Positions 9,861-22,458 of a stretch of DNA of 64,000 bases are shown here, in pieces (the first letter of the stretch is position 1; each line of letters begins with the position of its first letter). The notes under the pieces were generated by a model. It was not told the DNA's origin and did no database searches. It was given only the letters and a program-made list of their open reading frames with translations. The position numbers and the translations under genes are program-made. Source of the DNA: Cenococcum geophilum 1.58. Taxonomy: Eukaryota > Ascomycota > Dothideomycetes > Gloniales > Gloniaceae. The DNA lies in contig KV748178.1 of the NCBI GenBank assembly GCA_001692895.1, positions 1,102,536-1,166,535 on the forward strand. The letters run 5' to 3'.

Positions 9861-11446
9861 TTAACATAGACGCGCCCTAGGCGTATAATAGGACACTCTT
9901 GGGCTTGCACTAGCTCTAAGACCAAGAGGATACGGCAAGGGCGTAGGGAACCTCTTTTTATAAGAACTTGTTAAGGTTAACGTATTATAGATACTTTATA
10001 TAAAACTTATTAAGGCCCTAAGGCCACTATAAAGAACTTATTAAGGCCCTGCCCAAAGAACTTATTAAGGCCCCTTTACGAGGGCCTATTTGGTATCTAG
10101 TATACCCAGGTAACTTAAAAGAGGGTCTTAATAGGCGTGGTGCGCGCGACCTGGACAATAGCGACGCAATAGCGATGTAATAGCGACGCGACGGCGACTA
10201 GATGGCTTAGCGAGGTGGAAACACGGGTAAAGCTCTAGGTAGCGGAAACACAGGCCAGCTTTAATGGCCCTATAGCGTATAACTTAGTTAACTTATAGTC
10301 GACCTATAGTTAACTTATAGGTGACTTATAGAAGGGTTTTAATAGGCGTGGTATATGTAACCTAATGCGTATATATATAAGGCGACTTATAGGAGGATCT
10401 TAATAGGCGTAGTATATATAACCTAATGCATATATATAGGGGAGGCTATAGGGGAAACATAGGCTAGTTAGATAAGGTCTTAATAGTTAAAGATATAGGC
10501 TAGCTTATAAAAGGGGGGGATATAAGCTTAGTTAGTAGGAGAGGGGGGAGTAGGTTATCTGGTGTAGGACCTAGTGTCTTTATAACCCCTCTTCTATAAG
10601 ACACGGTCGGCTTATTATAAAAAGACTCTTATAGGTAACGCGAAACGGGAACCTCCCGTAGGGCGTAGTATATAGTAGCTACTGCTAGCTCTAAGGACCT
10701 TACCCCTTAGCTAGGCTCTAACCCTTAGTGCACCTAGTAGGTAGGTAGGATTACGTCCTAGCTAAAGAGACTACTATATAGCTTAAGAGAACGGATGCGT
10801 GTATTAGTATATTAATAGATAGAACCGTTCGTCTCTAGGGCGGTACGCCAGTAAGATATACTTAAAGAGCAAATAGAAGTTACTTAGGCAGGAAGGTTTT
10901 GGCTAGGCCTAACTATAGAAAGTGCGCCTAAGTCTGTATTACAGGATGTAGCTATAACGCCTTTGCAGGACTACGCCAGTAGGCGTGTAAGACGGGAGTT
11001 ACGACCCCTGGAAATGGCAGCTTATACCCGTACTAGCGGAAATAATAAAAAAGGCGTAAAACTAGAGGCTATAAAAGGCTCCTAAGCTATACAAAAGCGT
11101 ATTAACTCTAGGAGGAGACTCTTATATAGACTGCTAGGGGGTAGACTGGTACTTAGGCTAATAACCCGTTATAAGATATCTAAAAGAATAGTAAAATTCC
11201 CTATATAAGTGGTGGTGGCAGCTAACTACTTATAGACTAGGACTAAAGCACTAGAAAACTAAGGTAGAGGCTTAAATAAGTAGGTATATTAAACTTTACT
11301 ATATTACTAGCTAATATATAACTACCTAACTACCTAGTAGCCTAGATAATACCGTACGGTTTTCCTATCTCCTCTTAAGGAGTAGTAACCCTTAGCAAGG
11401 GCCTAGTAACTAGGGCCTAGGCATAAAAGATACTTAGGCATACACG
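9861..11446. other. Unassigned sequence with dispersed short repeats and G runs
   Basis: The word aacttattaaggccc occurs at 10004, 10035 and 10059. A 61-base repeat around aataggcgt lies at 10341 and 10402, with a related copy at 10130. G runs lie at 10504-10511 and 10541-10547. From about 10690 to 11440 the + strand reads more openly than the rest and looks like decayed coding sequence, but no domain is recognised. It could be the leader and first gene of an element, possibly the one whose inverted repeat starts at 11447. Confidence 0.5.
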
Positions 11447-11905
11447 TCCCGCTCGCCTTTTAGTATAGTAGTTTATAGATAAATCCCCCTTACGCCTTTA
11501 ATAGGCCTTAGGGGGGGGGGAGGCATAGCGTATATAGTAATGGTTAACAAGAGATAGTATACGGGGGGTGGTTAAAATACGGAATATAACCACAAGTATA
11601 TAGCAATCGAACGGCAAGGCTTAGCTAGGACGTAGTGAACCCTAGCTAGGATAAGCTAGAGAAGAAAGTAGTGGTTCCTAAGGAGTTCGAATATCTAAGG
11701 AGGACAGGACGTAGCTATAGGCCTATAGGGCCGCCGCTATAGACAAACATGGCAAACCGGGGTTTTTTATCCTACTGAGGTGGCTTATAGGGTTTTTCCT
11801 CCCCCAAACTATAGGGTTTTCTTCCTGTAAATTACAAGTTTTCCCCCTGTGACGGAGTAGTCTGCGTGGGCCTAGATAGGATCCGTATCAGACGTTAATT
11901 AAGAA
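11447..11905 (+). repeat. Left arm of the long inverted repeat
   Basis: Pairs with the reverse complement of 15540-15966. Shared landmarks are tcccgctcgcc at the outer edge, aaatcccccttacgcctt, a G run, the block ggacgtagctataggcctat near 11708, and cgttaatta at the inner edge. Most differences between the arms are transitions. Weaker similarity may extend some tens of bases outward. Confidence 0.85.
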
Positions 11906-14900
11906 TTACTACTATACTAAATATAATAAATTAGGAGGAAACTTTAAGGCTATATAAAATAATAATAATACTAATCCAGTGGGTAGCTAATAAAGAGCTA
12001 ATAATTATCCTAACCTAAAAGCTAGCAACTAGTAAGAATAACGCCCTAAATATATATATTAATAATCTAAGCTTTAATATATTTATAGATATACTAGGCT
12101 AGGATATTAACTTTAACCCTAAGAGCAAAACGCTTTACTACTACGTTAGCGATAAGATAGCTAAAGGACGAATTTAGCTTATAAATAAAGAGAAATGGCG
12201 CAGTGCGGTTAAGGATATATTTCTATAAGAAATGGATAGGTTTTTATTTATAATAGGATAAAAAAGAACAAGTAGGTTACTGCTTAAAGTTAAGCCAGTA
12301 TTACCAACTTGTATTTATAGTCTGCGCTACTAGCTAAGAATAATATAATTACTTACCCTCTATTTCTATACCCTTACCTTTACTAAATAACTCGCACTCT
12401 ATATATATAAGAATAGGTAGAACTAGTAAACGGGTTAACACTAAGGCAATACTTAACCTATAGCTATTCTAAAAAACCTCTCCTAATTAAAAAAAGAGCT
12501 CTTACCCTAAGCCTTAACCTATAATAAAAAAGGTAAAGGTAACTATAACCATACTATAGATTATGCGCCTTAAAGCCACTACTTTATTTAGAATACTTAC
12601 TAGTTTAATAGATCGCTCTATATAAAGGTAGACGGCTTAATAGAGCCCCTTATTATACTATTAGGTAAGGGGGTCTTAAAATAATATAACCTAAAATATT
12701 CTTATAACTTATCTAATATTCTTTAAATGCCTAAGGGGATTAGATAATAAAACCTAAGGTTTATACTCATTTTTTCTAATAAACTTATTAAGGTAATATA
12801 TATTAATACTGTCTCTAGCTTGCTCTTAGTATCTAAAACCTAATCCTTATATACTTTCTGCTTGCGCTTTCCTTACTATTCTGCTAAATTTAATTACTAT
12901 TGCGATATATATATAAAGGATAGGTTAGTCTTACTATAGGCTAGTAGGGTTAACGACGTGGAAAAATAATATTAGATATTTGCGGTAGAAATATAGGTGT
13001 TATTTAAGGGTGTAGAATATAGTAATATAACTATATAGAGGTGTTATTGCTATCCTATATAATGCCTAGCCTAGCCTAGTATTATTTACACTAATAAGCT
13101 GTATGGATAAGGTGGATAAGCTTTGCTTTAAGTGTAAGACGGCTATTAAACCTAGTATAAGTAGACTGGAATAAGGTATAGAATCTAAAAGCTAGCGCCT
13201 TAGGTAGGTAAAGTGGTTTAATAAGGTGCCTCCTTATTAAATTTAGATATAAGTCTTACTAGCCTACTACTTTTATTACTGGGATTAACGTTTAACCTTT
13301 TATATACCTATACTGTATCTACTAAGGGATATACTAATAGAATAATCTTAAAATATGCAACAATATTTTCTTAACTACTAACTTAACGCAAGCTAATAGG
13401 TTATAATTACAGCTTAACCGCAACCGGTTAAAACTAGCAGCTAATTATAATAAATACACCCCCATTTAAGTTATTTGTAAGCACTATAACGGTAACACTC
13501 CTACTAATACTGCTATTAGTCTAATATATACCATACTAGTATATATTATTTTAAGTTATTAATCTATATACGCCCTAAACATTATAAAAATAGCTATAAA
13601 GTAACCTATTTTAGCTATAGGCTATACCTTCTGCTAACTAGGCAAATATAGAAGCTTTACTATAATAGGTAAACGTAAAAATGCGTTATTAAATACTTAA
13701 ACTAGTAGCAAGAACCCTACTTTAGGTTAACGTATAATAAGGAAACGAGGATAACTAGTATAATTGACCTTACGTCTCTACCTAGCCTACTACTAAAAGT
13801 TGCCTATATCCTAGTTAATAAAAGGAAAAACGCGCTAGTAGATAATAAGTATCTAAAACCAAGCTAGAATAAGCAATATTATAACTCTAGTCTAGTTATA
13901 TTTAGTTATAAAGAGGAGTAGGTATATAATAGACCCTATTAATATTATATATAATATATTAAGCTAGCTAATAATATATAGAATATATATGGCCGCCTCC
14001 GGCTAAAAAGGGTAATATTTAATAATAAGGATAGTAACTGTAAGTCTATACCTACTTTTTCTACAAAATAATAATAACTAAATATTAATAAATCTACTAA
14101 ATCTATTAATAATCTAGTAGTAGAACTAGCTTAGTTAAAAACGCGAAGTCCTAATCCTTTAGTTAAGGTAGGTTATACCTTTATATATAACCGGAGTCTA
14201 ACTATAATACTTAATAGTCTCCTCTACTATTTAGTACTTAGCGGGCCCTAGTAAATAAAACCCTCTCTTTACTATCTAACTGCCCACCGCTATAAAAAGT
14301 AGCATCTTTACAATATACCTTTAGCTCTTAATAATTGGGTACTAGTTTAAAATACTCTTCTATGCGCCTAACCCGTACCTTATAGCGTATATAATTATAT
14401 ACTAATTTAAAATACTCCCCTACGCGCCTAATCCGTATCTTACTGCGTAAACAATTATATATTGGTTTAAAATGCTCTTCTATACCCCTAATCTATACCT
14501 TACTATATAAATAATTGCATACTAGTTTAAAATACTCTTTTACGGGCCTAATATATACCTTATCGCGTAAACAACTAATATTTGGCTATATATTCTCCCT
14601 AGTAAGCTATATTCGCCTAAGCTCTAATATAGCTTCGTCTATAAAATAAGTAACCTCCCTTCAATATAGAGTATACCAACTTAGTATTTAATCTAAAGGG
14701 GACTTAAATGGTATTAGGGAAAGTAAGGATAAGTTAGACTATAAAGACAATTTTAATCTAACTGCCGTGCAAAGGGTAAGAGAAGAGTACCTTTAGATAT
14801 TATAACGGTAATGTATAAAAGAAAATCCACCTAAGAGATATAAGCCCATATTTGCGCTTTATAGGTCTATTTTACTAATAAGGCTAATAACTAACTCTAG

Positions 14901-15539
14901 GACTTATAATGGGCATCTTATTAACTTGTAGTTTAACTACTTTTTAGGCCTTATTAAGAGTATAATAAAAAAGGCATAGCTAGAAGCTATTTTAAAGTAG
15001 CTGAAAGTACTATAAAAAAAGCTAATTATATTACTAACCTAGTATCCGCTTATAAGGTATATATATACTAGAAATATTATATTAAATTATTTACTAATAA
15101 TCTTAATATTATATATAGCTATTTAACGTAATAGAGAACTTTAGGAACTATATAATTATAAAGGCTTATATAGTTATAAGGGAGATATATAGGCTAGGGT
15201 TTAACAACGCGCCTAAACTAATTATAGTTTTATTGCGCTAGATTATATAAAGGTATTTTACTTGTACTATTTAGTAAAATACTAATAAGAGTTAATAGCT
15301 AGGTAATAACCGCTTCTGTTTTAATGCGATAGTTACTAGTATAACTAGTATATTTTATAATAAAAGAAGAAACGGCCTTGCCTAATTACCCTACTCTTAT
15401 AATATATTTAAAAAGCTTACTAGTAATACTATTACTTTTATTTTAATAGTTATTAACCGCCTTATAAAAATGCGATATATAATCCCTATAGACTTAATTA
15501 ATATAATATTAGTAGCTGAATATTTTATTAATAATAACT

Positions 15540-15966
15540 CTTTAATTAACGTTTGATATAAATTCTATCTTAGCCTATGCAGGCTACTCTATTATAGGGG
15601 GAAAACTTATAATTTGTAGGAAGAAAACCCTGTAGTTTAGGGAGGAAAAACCCTAATTTACTATACCTGTCCATAGCGGCGGCCCTATAGGCCTATAGCT
15701 ACGTCCTATCCTCCTTAGATATTTAAACTCCTTAGGAACTACTACTTCCTTCCTTAGCTTATCTAAAGCTAGGGTTTACTACGTCCTAGCTAAGCCTTAC
15801 CAATTAATTACCGTATGCTTTGTGTTCTATATCTTAACTATCCCCTATATACTATCTCTTATAGACTATTACTATATACGCCGTACCTCCTTCCCCCCAT
15901 AGTGCTGTTAAAGGCGTAAGGGGGATTTATCTATTCTACCGTCTTAATACCAAAAGGCGAGCAGGA
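15540..15966 (-). repeat. Right arm of the long inverted repeat
   Basis: Inverted partner of 11447-11905. Identity by eye is around 80 percent, with the best-kept block at about 15660-15760. Its outer edge touches the broken gypsy integrase at about 15967-16010. Confidence 0.85.
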
Positions 15967-18900
15967 TGTATGTATATAATTTAGGTATCTAGGTAAACTT
16001 ATTCTAAAAAGTCAATATAAATTACGGCCCGCGATTAGATATAATAGTATNTAGTAGTTTATAAATTTAGTAGATATAGTGGATATATAGTTAGGCCGCT
16101 TCTTTAGCATTAATATTCTTATAATATAGGATTAAGAATGGGCGTTTGCTAAGGCGGTTAACTAAAATTATAATTATATTATATCCGCCACGGTCTATAG
16201 GTAGCTTATAAAAGTCTATAGAGATATACTGCTAGGGGAGTTCTAGTATTAGGAGTAATTTTAATAATCCTAGGGTTTTGTCTTGTGAAATTATAGATCT
16301 ATAGCAGCTGTCGCAGTTTCGTATATAATAGTTAATATCTATAACTATTTTAGGCTAGTAGTAGCGGTTGCTAATAATCTTATAGGTCTCATTTTTTCTA
16401 GGGTGGGCTGTAGAGACCTAGGTATAAGCTTCGGCAATAAGCCAGGTCCGTAAGTTCTATTCTTTAGCTACTACTAGCTATTCCTAGTGCTTAAGTAGTC
16501 CGTTTTTAAGGGACTATAAGCTAGTAACGTTCTTTACCTTTTTACGGTACTCCTATAGAGAGGGGGTTGTTTAGTTAGCCTATAGTAGTTTATTAATAAG
16601 GTTAAGTTTAGAGGAGTTAATGGGATATATCTCGGCGCCTAAGGAGTCTATGCTTAGTTCTGTCTATATCTAGGGGTTAAGGTATTTTAGTTATAGTAGC
16701 GTCTAGGTCTATAATAAGATTTTTATAGCTATCTGGTTATCTAGGTCTTATTTACGCCTTTTAAAAGCGTCCGCACGGTTTATAGCGTCTAGTTTATATA
16801 TAATTAAAAAGTTAAATTAAGATAGGGTATCCGCCTAGCGTGCCTGCCGGGCTATAAGGGCATTAGTTATTATAAAGTATTCTAGGGCCTTATAATCTAA
16901 AACTACCTTAATTGGCTTAGGGGTCCCCTCTAGCTGTGTACGCTAGTGCTAAAAGCTAACGATAATAGCTAGCATTTCTTTATTATAAATATGGTAGTTT
17001 AGCTTAGTATCTATTATAGTCTTTAAATAGTATATAATAGGGTACTATTCTTTATCCGATTGCTTCTAGGAAAAAATACTAGCTATTACGCTATCTAAGG
17101 CATTAGTTTCTAGTATTAAGGGCCGTTTTAGATTAAAATAGGTAAATAGGGGGGCCGATACTAGCCGTTTTTTAAGCTTATTAAAGGCCTACCCATATAT
17201 AGCGTTAAAGTAAAAAGGCTAGTTTTTTCTAGTAAGACGATTAAGAGGCTAGGTAATTCTGCTGTAGTTCTTAATAAAGCGGTAGTAGAAGTTATAAAAA
17301 CCTAAAAATAATTATACCTCCTTTACGGTCCACAGGGGTGCCTATTAGGTAATTACGGCCGTCTTCTCTAGGTTGGCTTTAATTCCGTCTATACTAATAA
17401 TAAAACCTAGGTACTTTATACGCTTAATACTAAACTCTAACATTTTAATATTAACCTAGAGACTAGCCTTATAGAGCCATTATAGGACTTTATAAACATG
17501 CTCCTTATATTTTAGCTTGTTCTTAAAGTAGATTATAATATTATCTAAATAGGCCGTATAGAAGTCGTTAAGGTAGTTAAAGAGTATATTGTTTATATAC
17601 CGCTAGTATATAGTAGGTCCGTTAGTTAGTCTAAATAAAAGTACCTTATATTTATACGTTCCGTAACGGGTTTAAAATATAGTAAGATTTTTAAACCTAG
17701 GGTTTATCCTAATTTAGTAGAAGGCCTAGCGAATATTAAGCTTTATAAAGACCTTAGCTCTACTTATTTGGGCTAGAGTTTTATTAAGTAGGGGTAGCGG
17801 GTAGCGGTCCTTGCAGGTTATATTATTTAGCTTATAGTAGTTAATGCAGAGGCGGAGTCCTCTATTTGGTTTTTTAATAAAGAAAATAGGTAAGGTAAAA
17901 GGGGCTTAGCTAGGCTTAATAAAGCCCTTATTTAGGTTATTAATAAGATACTGCTTATAGCCTATAATTTAGTAATAGACTGCTTATAAAAGGGGCTAAA
18001 GTTTCGGGTATTTTCCTTGCCCTGCTTAATCTTAATCTTATAGTTATATAGTTAGTAAGGTAGAAGTATATTAGACGCTACTTTAAAAAATATATCCTTA
18101 AATTTCTAGTATTAATAGGGCAGCTTTATATTCTACTAGTTTCTTATCTATAAGCTTACTTTTTTATCCGCTAAGCTTACTTCCCTTTTCCTTAATTATT
18201 TAATTAATTTCGTATAAGCTTATTATAAAGGCGACGGTATTAGGCTGAACTAAGTTTTAGTAAAGTCCTACGGTACTTATATAGCAGATATTAACTAGTA
18301 GGAGATCCGCTGGTTTCCTTACAGCCATTTTTTAAACTATATTTTACGGTTTAGGGTTTATAATCTTTCTTAGCTCCTATTCTATCTTCTATAGGTTATC
18401 CCTCTAATCTATTAATTTAGTATAACATTTAACATCCCTTACTGTTCTTTATGGCTATATAGGGCCTAAGCTCTCTATAGGGGGCTTTTTTGGGTTACTA
18501 CTAACTTCCTAGGTTTTTAATGTGGGTAGCGTAACATGGGTGGTCTAGGGGCGACATAGTATACAAATCCGTTGAGAATTAAGCTATATATCTTTCTTAA
18601 AGGCTTAGTCTCTACGCATAGCATTGGCCTAGTAAATAGTATTAATCTAGGGCTGTATAAGGTTTTCTATATAATGCTAATTTCTTTTATAAAAGAAGGA
18701 GTTAGGGGTAGGATTTTGGGCTAGATAAGCCGTCTACTCTATATATTAAGCTGTAAGCCTAAATAGGCTAGCTATTTTCGCCCTAAGATTATATTATAGC
18801 TACCTAGGTCTGTAATAAGAAAGGGGATATTATACTACCTTTATCTGTTAACACGGAGGTAAATCCGCAAAATAGTCGTAATAGGTGGCCCTATCCACCC

Positions 18901-20716
18901 GTTATACCCGCGGATAGGAATTAGTTTAGGTAGTTCTTTAATAGGTATATTTAGAAAGTTAGCCAGCTTTATAGTACATTAGGTATCTATTAAAGCAAAG
19001 ATATTTACTCTAGAGTTAGTTAAAGTAGAGGTTAAAACTTGGTATTTATTACGGAATAAAGTATAAGGGATAGTACAGCTTCTTTTACTAACTAGCTAAC
19101 CTAGATTAACATTTAATATATTAATCCCTTTTAACCCTAAAGAGGAGTCTTCCTCTAGGGTTCCTCTTTTTCTAACTTTATACTATCCTCCTAGATTAAC
19201 AGAACCTTGTCCGCTTTTGCGTTTATTAAGTAATCCTTTATATAGTAGCCTTTTTAACTATAAGAGAAGCAAGCTCCTTAATTACTAAGGGCCTATATAC
19301 GGGGGTTACTATATATAGGCCGAGCATTTGCTAGACCTATAGTAGGACTAGCCGTATAGTTAGTTGCTAAATTGGCGGCGGGCTATACTAGTAGTATAGT
19401 AGGGGTTGCTGATCGTGCCGGGGCATTGCGGGCCGTTCTTATATTGCTTATAGTCTAATTTAAAGTTTCTAGCTTTATACCGTTCGGCATATACTTTAAT
19501 TTAGTAGAGGCCTTAGTTAATAGCTAAACACTAATCTATAAGTTCCTTTAGCGTCTATATAATAGTAAAAACTAGTAGTACGGCTCGCTATAGGTCTAGG
19601 GTAAGCTTATTAAATAGGTCTAGTGTTAAATCTTCCTAGGGAATTTAAGCCTAGCTGGCTAGGTATAAAAAGCGGGTCTAAAAGGCTAAGAAGGTCTCTA
19701 TTATTTTTATATTTAAGCTTTTATAATTAAGTTGGGCATTTTATACTTTAAAGGGGTCCTTATAGATAGAAGATAGGTAGACAATTATCTCTTCTCTAGA
19801 GAGGAAGGGATCTGCTAAGTCCTATATATATCGCGGACATAGGTGCGTCTATACGTCCCTACCGGTATAGCTAAAGACGTAGGCCATTTTAGCTTAAGTG
19901 GTAGGGAAGTGGTCCGCATTAACTTTAAACTTATTCTATAATTAAAGCTTCTAATTATTAAATATAGGGTTAGTTCCATCTATAAGTAATAAGGGGTCCG
20001 CAACCTTCGCGGACCGTAATAATGCTAATACTATATGTTAGGCTAGGGTTTTAAGGACTATAGCTAGTCTCTAGGTATCTAATAACTCTTTACTAGGTAT
20101 AAGGGGTTCCCTAGCTTTAAGCAGCTCTTAAAGTCGTTTAATTCCGGTTTTAGCTGCTATAAGCTCTACCTAAGAGTTTAAGTTAGTTACTGTTTTACTA
20201 TTAGAGGTATTAAAGGGTCCTATAGCTGCTTTACCGGCCGCTATGGTTCTTAGCATAGTAGTATAGTTATTAGGGTAACTTCTAGTAGGATTTTATAGGG
20301 GTTCTAGTCTATGCGTATTCTATAGGTCTTATTATTCTTTTCTATTCTTTAAGTTTTGGTAATATTCTTTAGGTTTAATTCTATATTCTATTCTAGTTTG
20401 GGGTTTATAGATATATTTAAGTTCCTTCTTAAAAAAAAGGGTAGTTAAGCTTTAGATAATGTTAGCAACTTAGTTAATTAAGGCACGAGCACGGTAAGAG
20501 GGACGCGTAAGCCTATAAGATTGGTAGTTTATAAACAAAGATCTAAAGCTAGAGAAAGGAAAGGAGACAGAAGGTAGCGCCGCTCGACGTTATATATAAT
20601 CCTTTAGTTACATAACGGTAACTATCTAAAACTGTGTAAAACTGTTTACGACTATCTACAACTATCTATAGCTGTCCGCCATAATCTACCAATATCCATC
20701 AGTTTCTACTAGCGCC
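15967..20716 (-). mobile_element. Ty3/gypsy retrotransposon relic, minus strand, 3'-truncated
   Basis: Read on the minus strand from the right: 5' LTR (about 20460-20716), gag (about 19300-20400), a CCHC zinc-knuckle trace (about 19230-19290), aspartic protease (about 18950-19060), reverse transcriptase (about 17230-18000), ribonuclease H (about 16750-17150), integrase zinc-binding region (about 16290-16390) and the start of the integrase core (down to about 16010). The integrase is then interrupted at the right arm of the inverted-repeat unit and no 3' LTR follows. The copy is broken, with dozens of breaks. Position 16051 is an unresolved base (n). Confidence 0.85.
20460..20716 (-). mobile_element. 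Probable 5' LTR of the minus-strand gypsy relic
   Basis: On the minus strand it ends TTGCTAACA at 20460, right before the element's leader, and contains a TATA-like ggattatatataacg stretch. The proposed start TATTACGG at 20716 would be a TG start altered by a transition. No partner LTR survives. Confidence 0.55.
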
Positions 20717-21513
20717 GTAATAATGACGACTAAACTTTCTTTATCCCTTATACTACCCCTATCCCCTATATTATCCTTACCCCCTATACTACTCCTATCC
20801 CCTATATTATCCTCATTCTATATACCACCCTTATCCCCTATATTAACTACTACCTTAAAAAAGCTAAGGGTATCGCAGAGCCTCTAATTACTAAATTTAG
20901 TGTCCTTGGATATTTTAATATTCTATTAATCGGATGTTCGTGTACTAATTATAAGAAAAGAATAAGGACTTTATCTATTAAATATAGCTTTAAGAGCCTC
21001 TATATATATATAAGAAAGGTATAGAAGATAAGAACAAGAATGGGGAAGGGGGGTAGTAATGGAAATAAGGGGTAGGTGACTAAGTTAATAGAGGTAGTTA
21101 AGTCGGTAATAAGATAACCTAATTTAGGTCAACACATTTATATATATAATTCTGCCGTAGCTATAAATTAAAACTATATAAATTATAAGTAATATATAAT
21201 TACGTTTTATAAGAGAATTTTATAATAAAACTATTTAGGGGAGGTTGTTTTTATATAATTAAAAGAATATACTAATAGTAGAACTACAGCTTATTAAGTT
21301 AATAAGAATAATATACGGATTTTCCGGCGGAGTTAAGGCATTAAATTAACCGATTGCGCTAGTTATATTAAAAAAATGGCTATATACGTAGTAGTTAATT
21401 AAAGAAAGAGGATATAATTTTAAGATTTGCGGAGTAACTATAAGAGGCGTAGCAGTTCTATATTTAATAGCTATCCCTATAACTTATAGAGAAAATGCTA
21501 GTTAAGGAACTAC
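20717..21513. other. Old flanking sequence with a CCCCTAT-rich minisatellite
   Basis: Contains the array at 20748-20845, then AT-rich sequence with a purine-rich stretch near 21030-21080. No domain recognised. It is the left side of the target into which the 21514-38066 element inserted; the matching right side is 38067 onward. Confidence 0.5.
20748..20845. repeat. Minisatellite on the theme CCCCTATAYTAYYC
   Basis: Six or seven units of about 15 bases, each built on cccctatattatcc or cccctatactacc. Units differ chiefly by C/T transitions. Confidence 0.8.
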
Positions 21514-21768
21514 TATAGTAAGGTAAATTGGCCTACTAGATTTAATATCTAGATTAGGTATAGTCTAGGGGGTATATAGGCCTTCTGTAAATATATAGAT
21601 TTGTCTATAGCCCTAGAGTTTCTAATAACTTAAATAGGCACGATAGACACGTAATACACTCTTTTCTTCTCTTCTTACTAACTGCTTTCCTACTAATTTC
21701 TACTACGGCCGACCGACAGACCTATAGTACCGTGACTTCTTGTTTAGAGAGAGACCTTCCCTCCTATA
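21514..21768 (+). mobile_element. 5' LTR of the 21514-38066 gypsy element
   Basis: Pairs with 37812-38066 over the same 255 bases without any gap. By eye about 23 positions differ, all transitions. The matching lengths and transition-only divergence show the pair was identical at insertion and later mutated by a RIP-like process. Confidence 0.9.
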
Positions 21769-22068
21769 TACTTTATAGCATTCCATATAGGGACGACGGC
21801 AAGCTCTTTAAATTAGGAGTCCAGCGCTATATATATAGGAGATGTATAGAAACGTGCTGCAGCTACAAAAGGACTAAAAACTGTTAAGTTACTATTACTA
21901 GAAGCCGTTAAGTTACTAATAGGCGCGGAAATTAAGCACGGAACTACTAGCGACATACGCATAGGCATTACTATTATTAAGATAAGTCAATAATACATTT
22001 GGAGATTGTTATTTAAGACCTATAGTAGACGGAATAGATAACTAGAAGTGGGGATATAAGTACGGAGT

Positions 22069-22458
22069 TATCACGGAGCGAGTATAAGCGGTAATAATAT
22101 ATAGCGAAGTGGATATTATTAAGCTATATATATAAACTGTGTAATAAGGTTAAGACGTTGCGTAAGGAAAGAAGGTAGGAAAATGAGAAGAAAGGGTATA
22201 TATTGTGGACTTGGTTACTTAGTTAATATATATATAGAGCAGAATAGGATTTAAGTGGTAGTCCTAGCAGAACTTAGTAGGATTTAGTAGAACTTAGTAG
22301 AACTTAGTAGAACTTAGTGGAATATAGTAGAATATAGCAAGTTGCCGTTAGATTGCCGCAGATTACTATTAAATTGCCGTCTTGTGGTTAGTCTTTAGTT
22401 ACTAAGTTAGTAGAAACAGGTAGACGTGTATAAGGTATTACAGGAGTATCCCGTAACA
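22069..22458 (-). mobile_element. 3' LTR of the nested gypsy element
   Basis: Matches 27640-28000. It is longer (390 against 361 bases), mainly because it has extra copies of an 11-base unit, gtagaacttag, at about 22269-22320, and an extra segment near 22380-22410. Other differences are mainly transitions. The element-side neighbour on the minus strand is an aaaggggaggt-type polypurine tract. Confidence 0.9.

Larger units (their letters stand above)
11447..15966. mobile_element. Unclassified unit bounded by long inverted repeats
   Basis: Two ~430-460 base segments in opposite orientation (11447-11905 and 15540-15966) enclose about 3.6 kb. The enclosed + strand is coding-like for much of 11900-15500, with stops mostly at presumed glutamine positions, but matches no transposase I know. 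The outer edge on the right falls at the point where a minus-strand gypsy integrase is cut. This fits a DNA transposon with long terminal inverted repeats (a Mutator-like element would be one candidate) inserted into a gypsy copy. An inverted duplication of a chromosomal segment is the alternative. No target duplication was identified. Confidence 0.45.

Noticed and set aside
11640-11760. rRNA or tRNA gene in the better-conserved block of the inverted repeat
   Set aside because: The block is conserved between the two arms, but no rRNA core sequence, tRNA arms or TTCGA loop in the right context are present.
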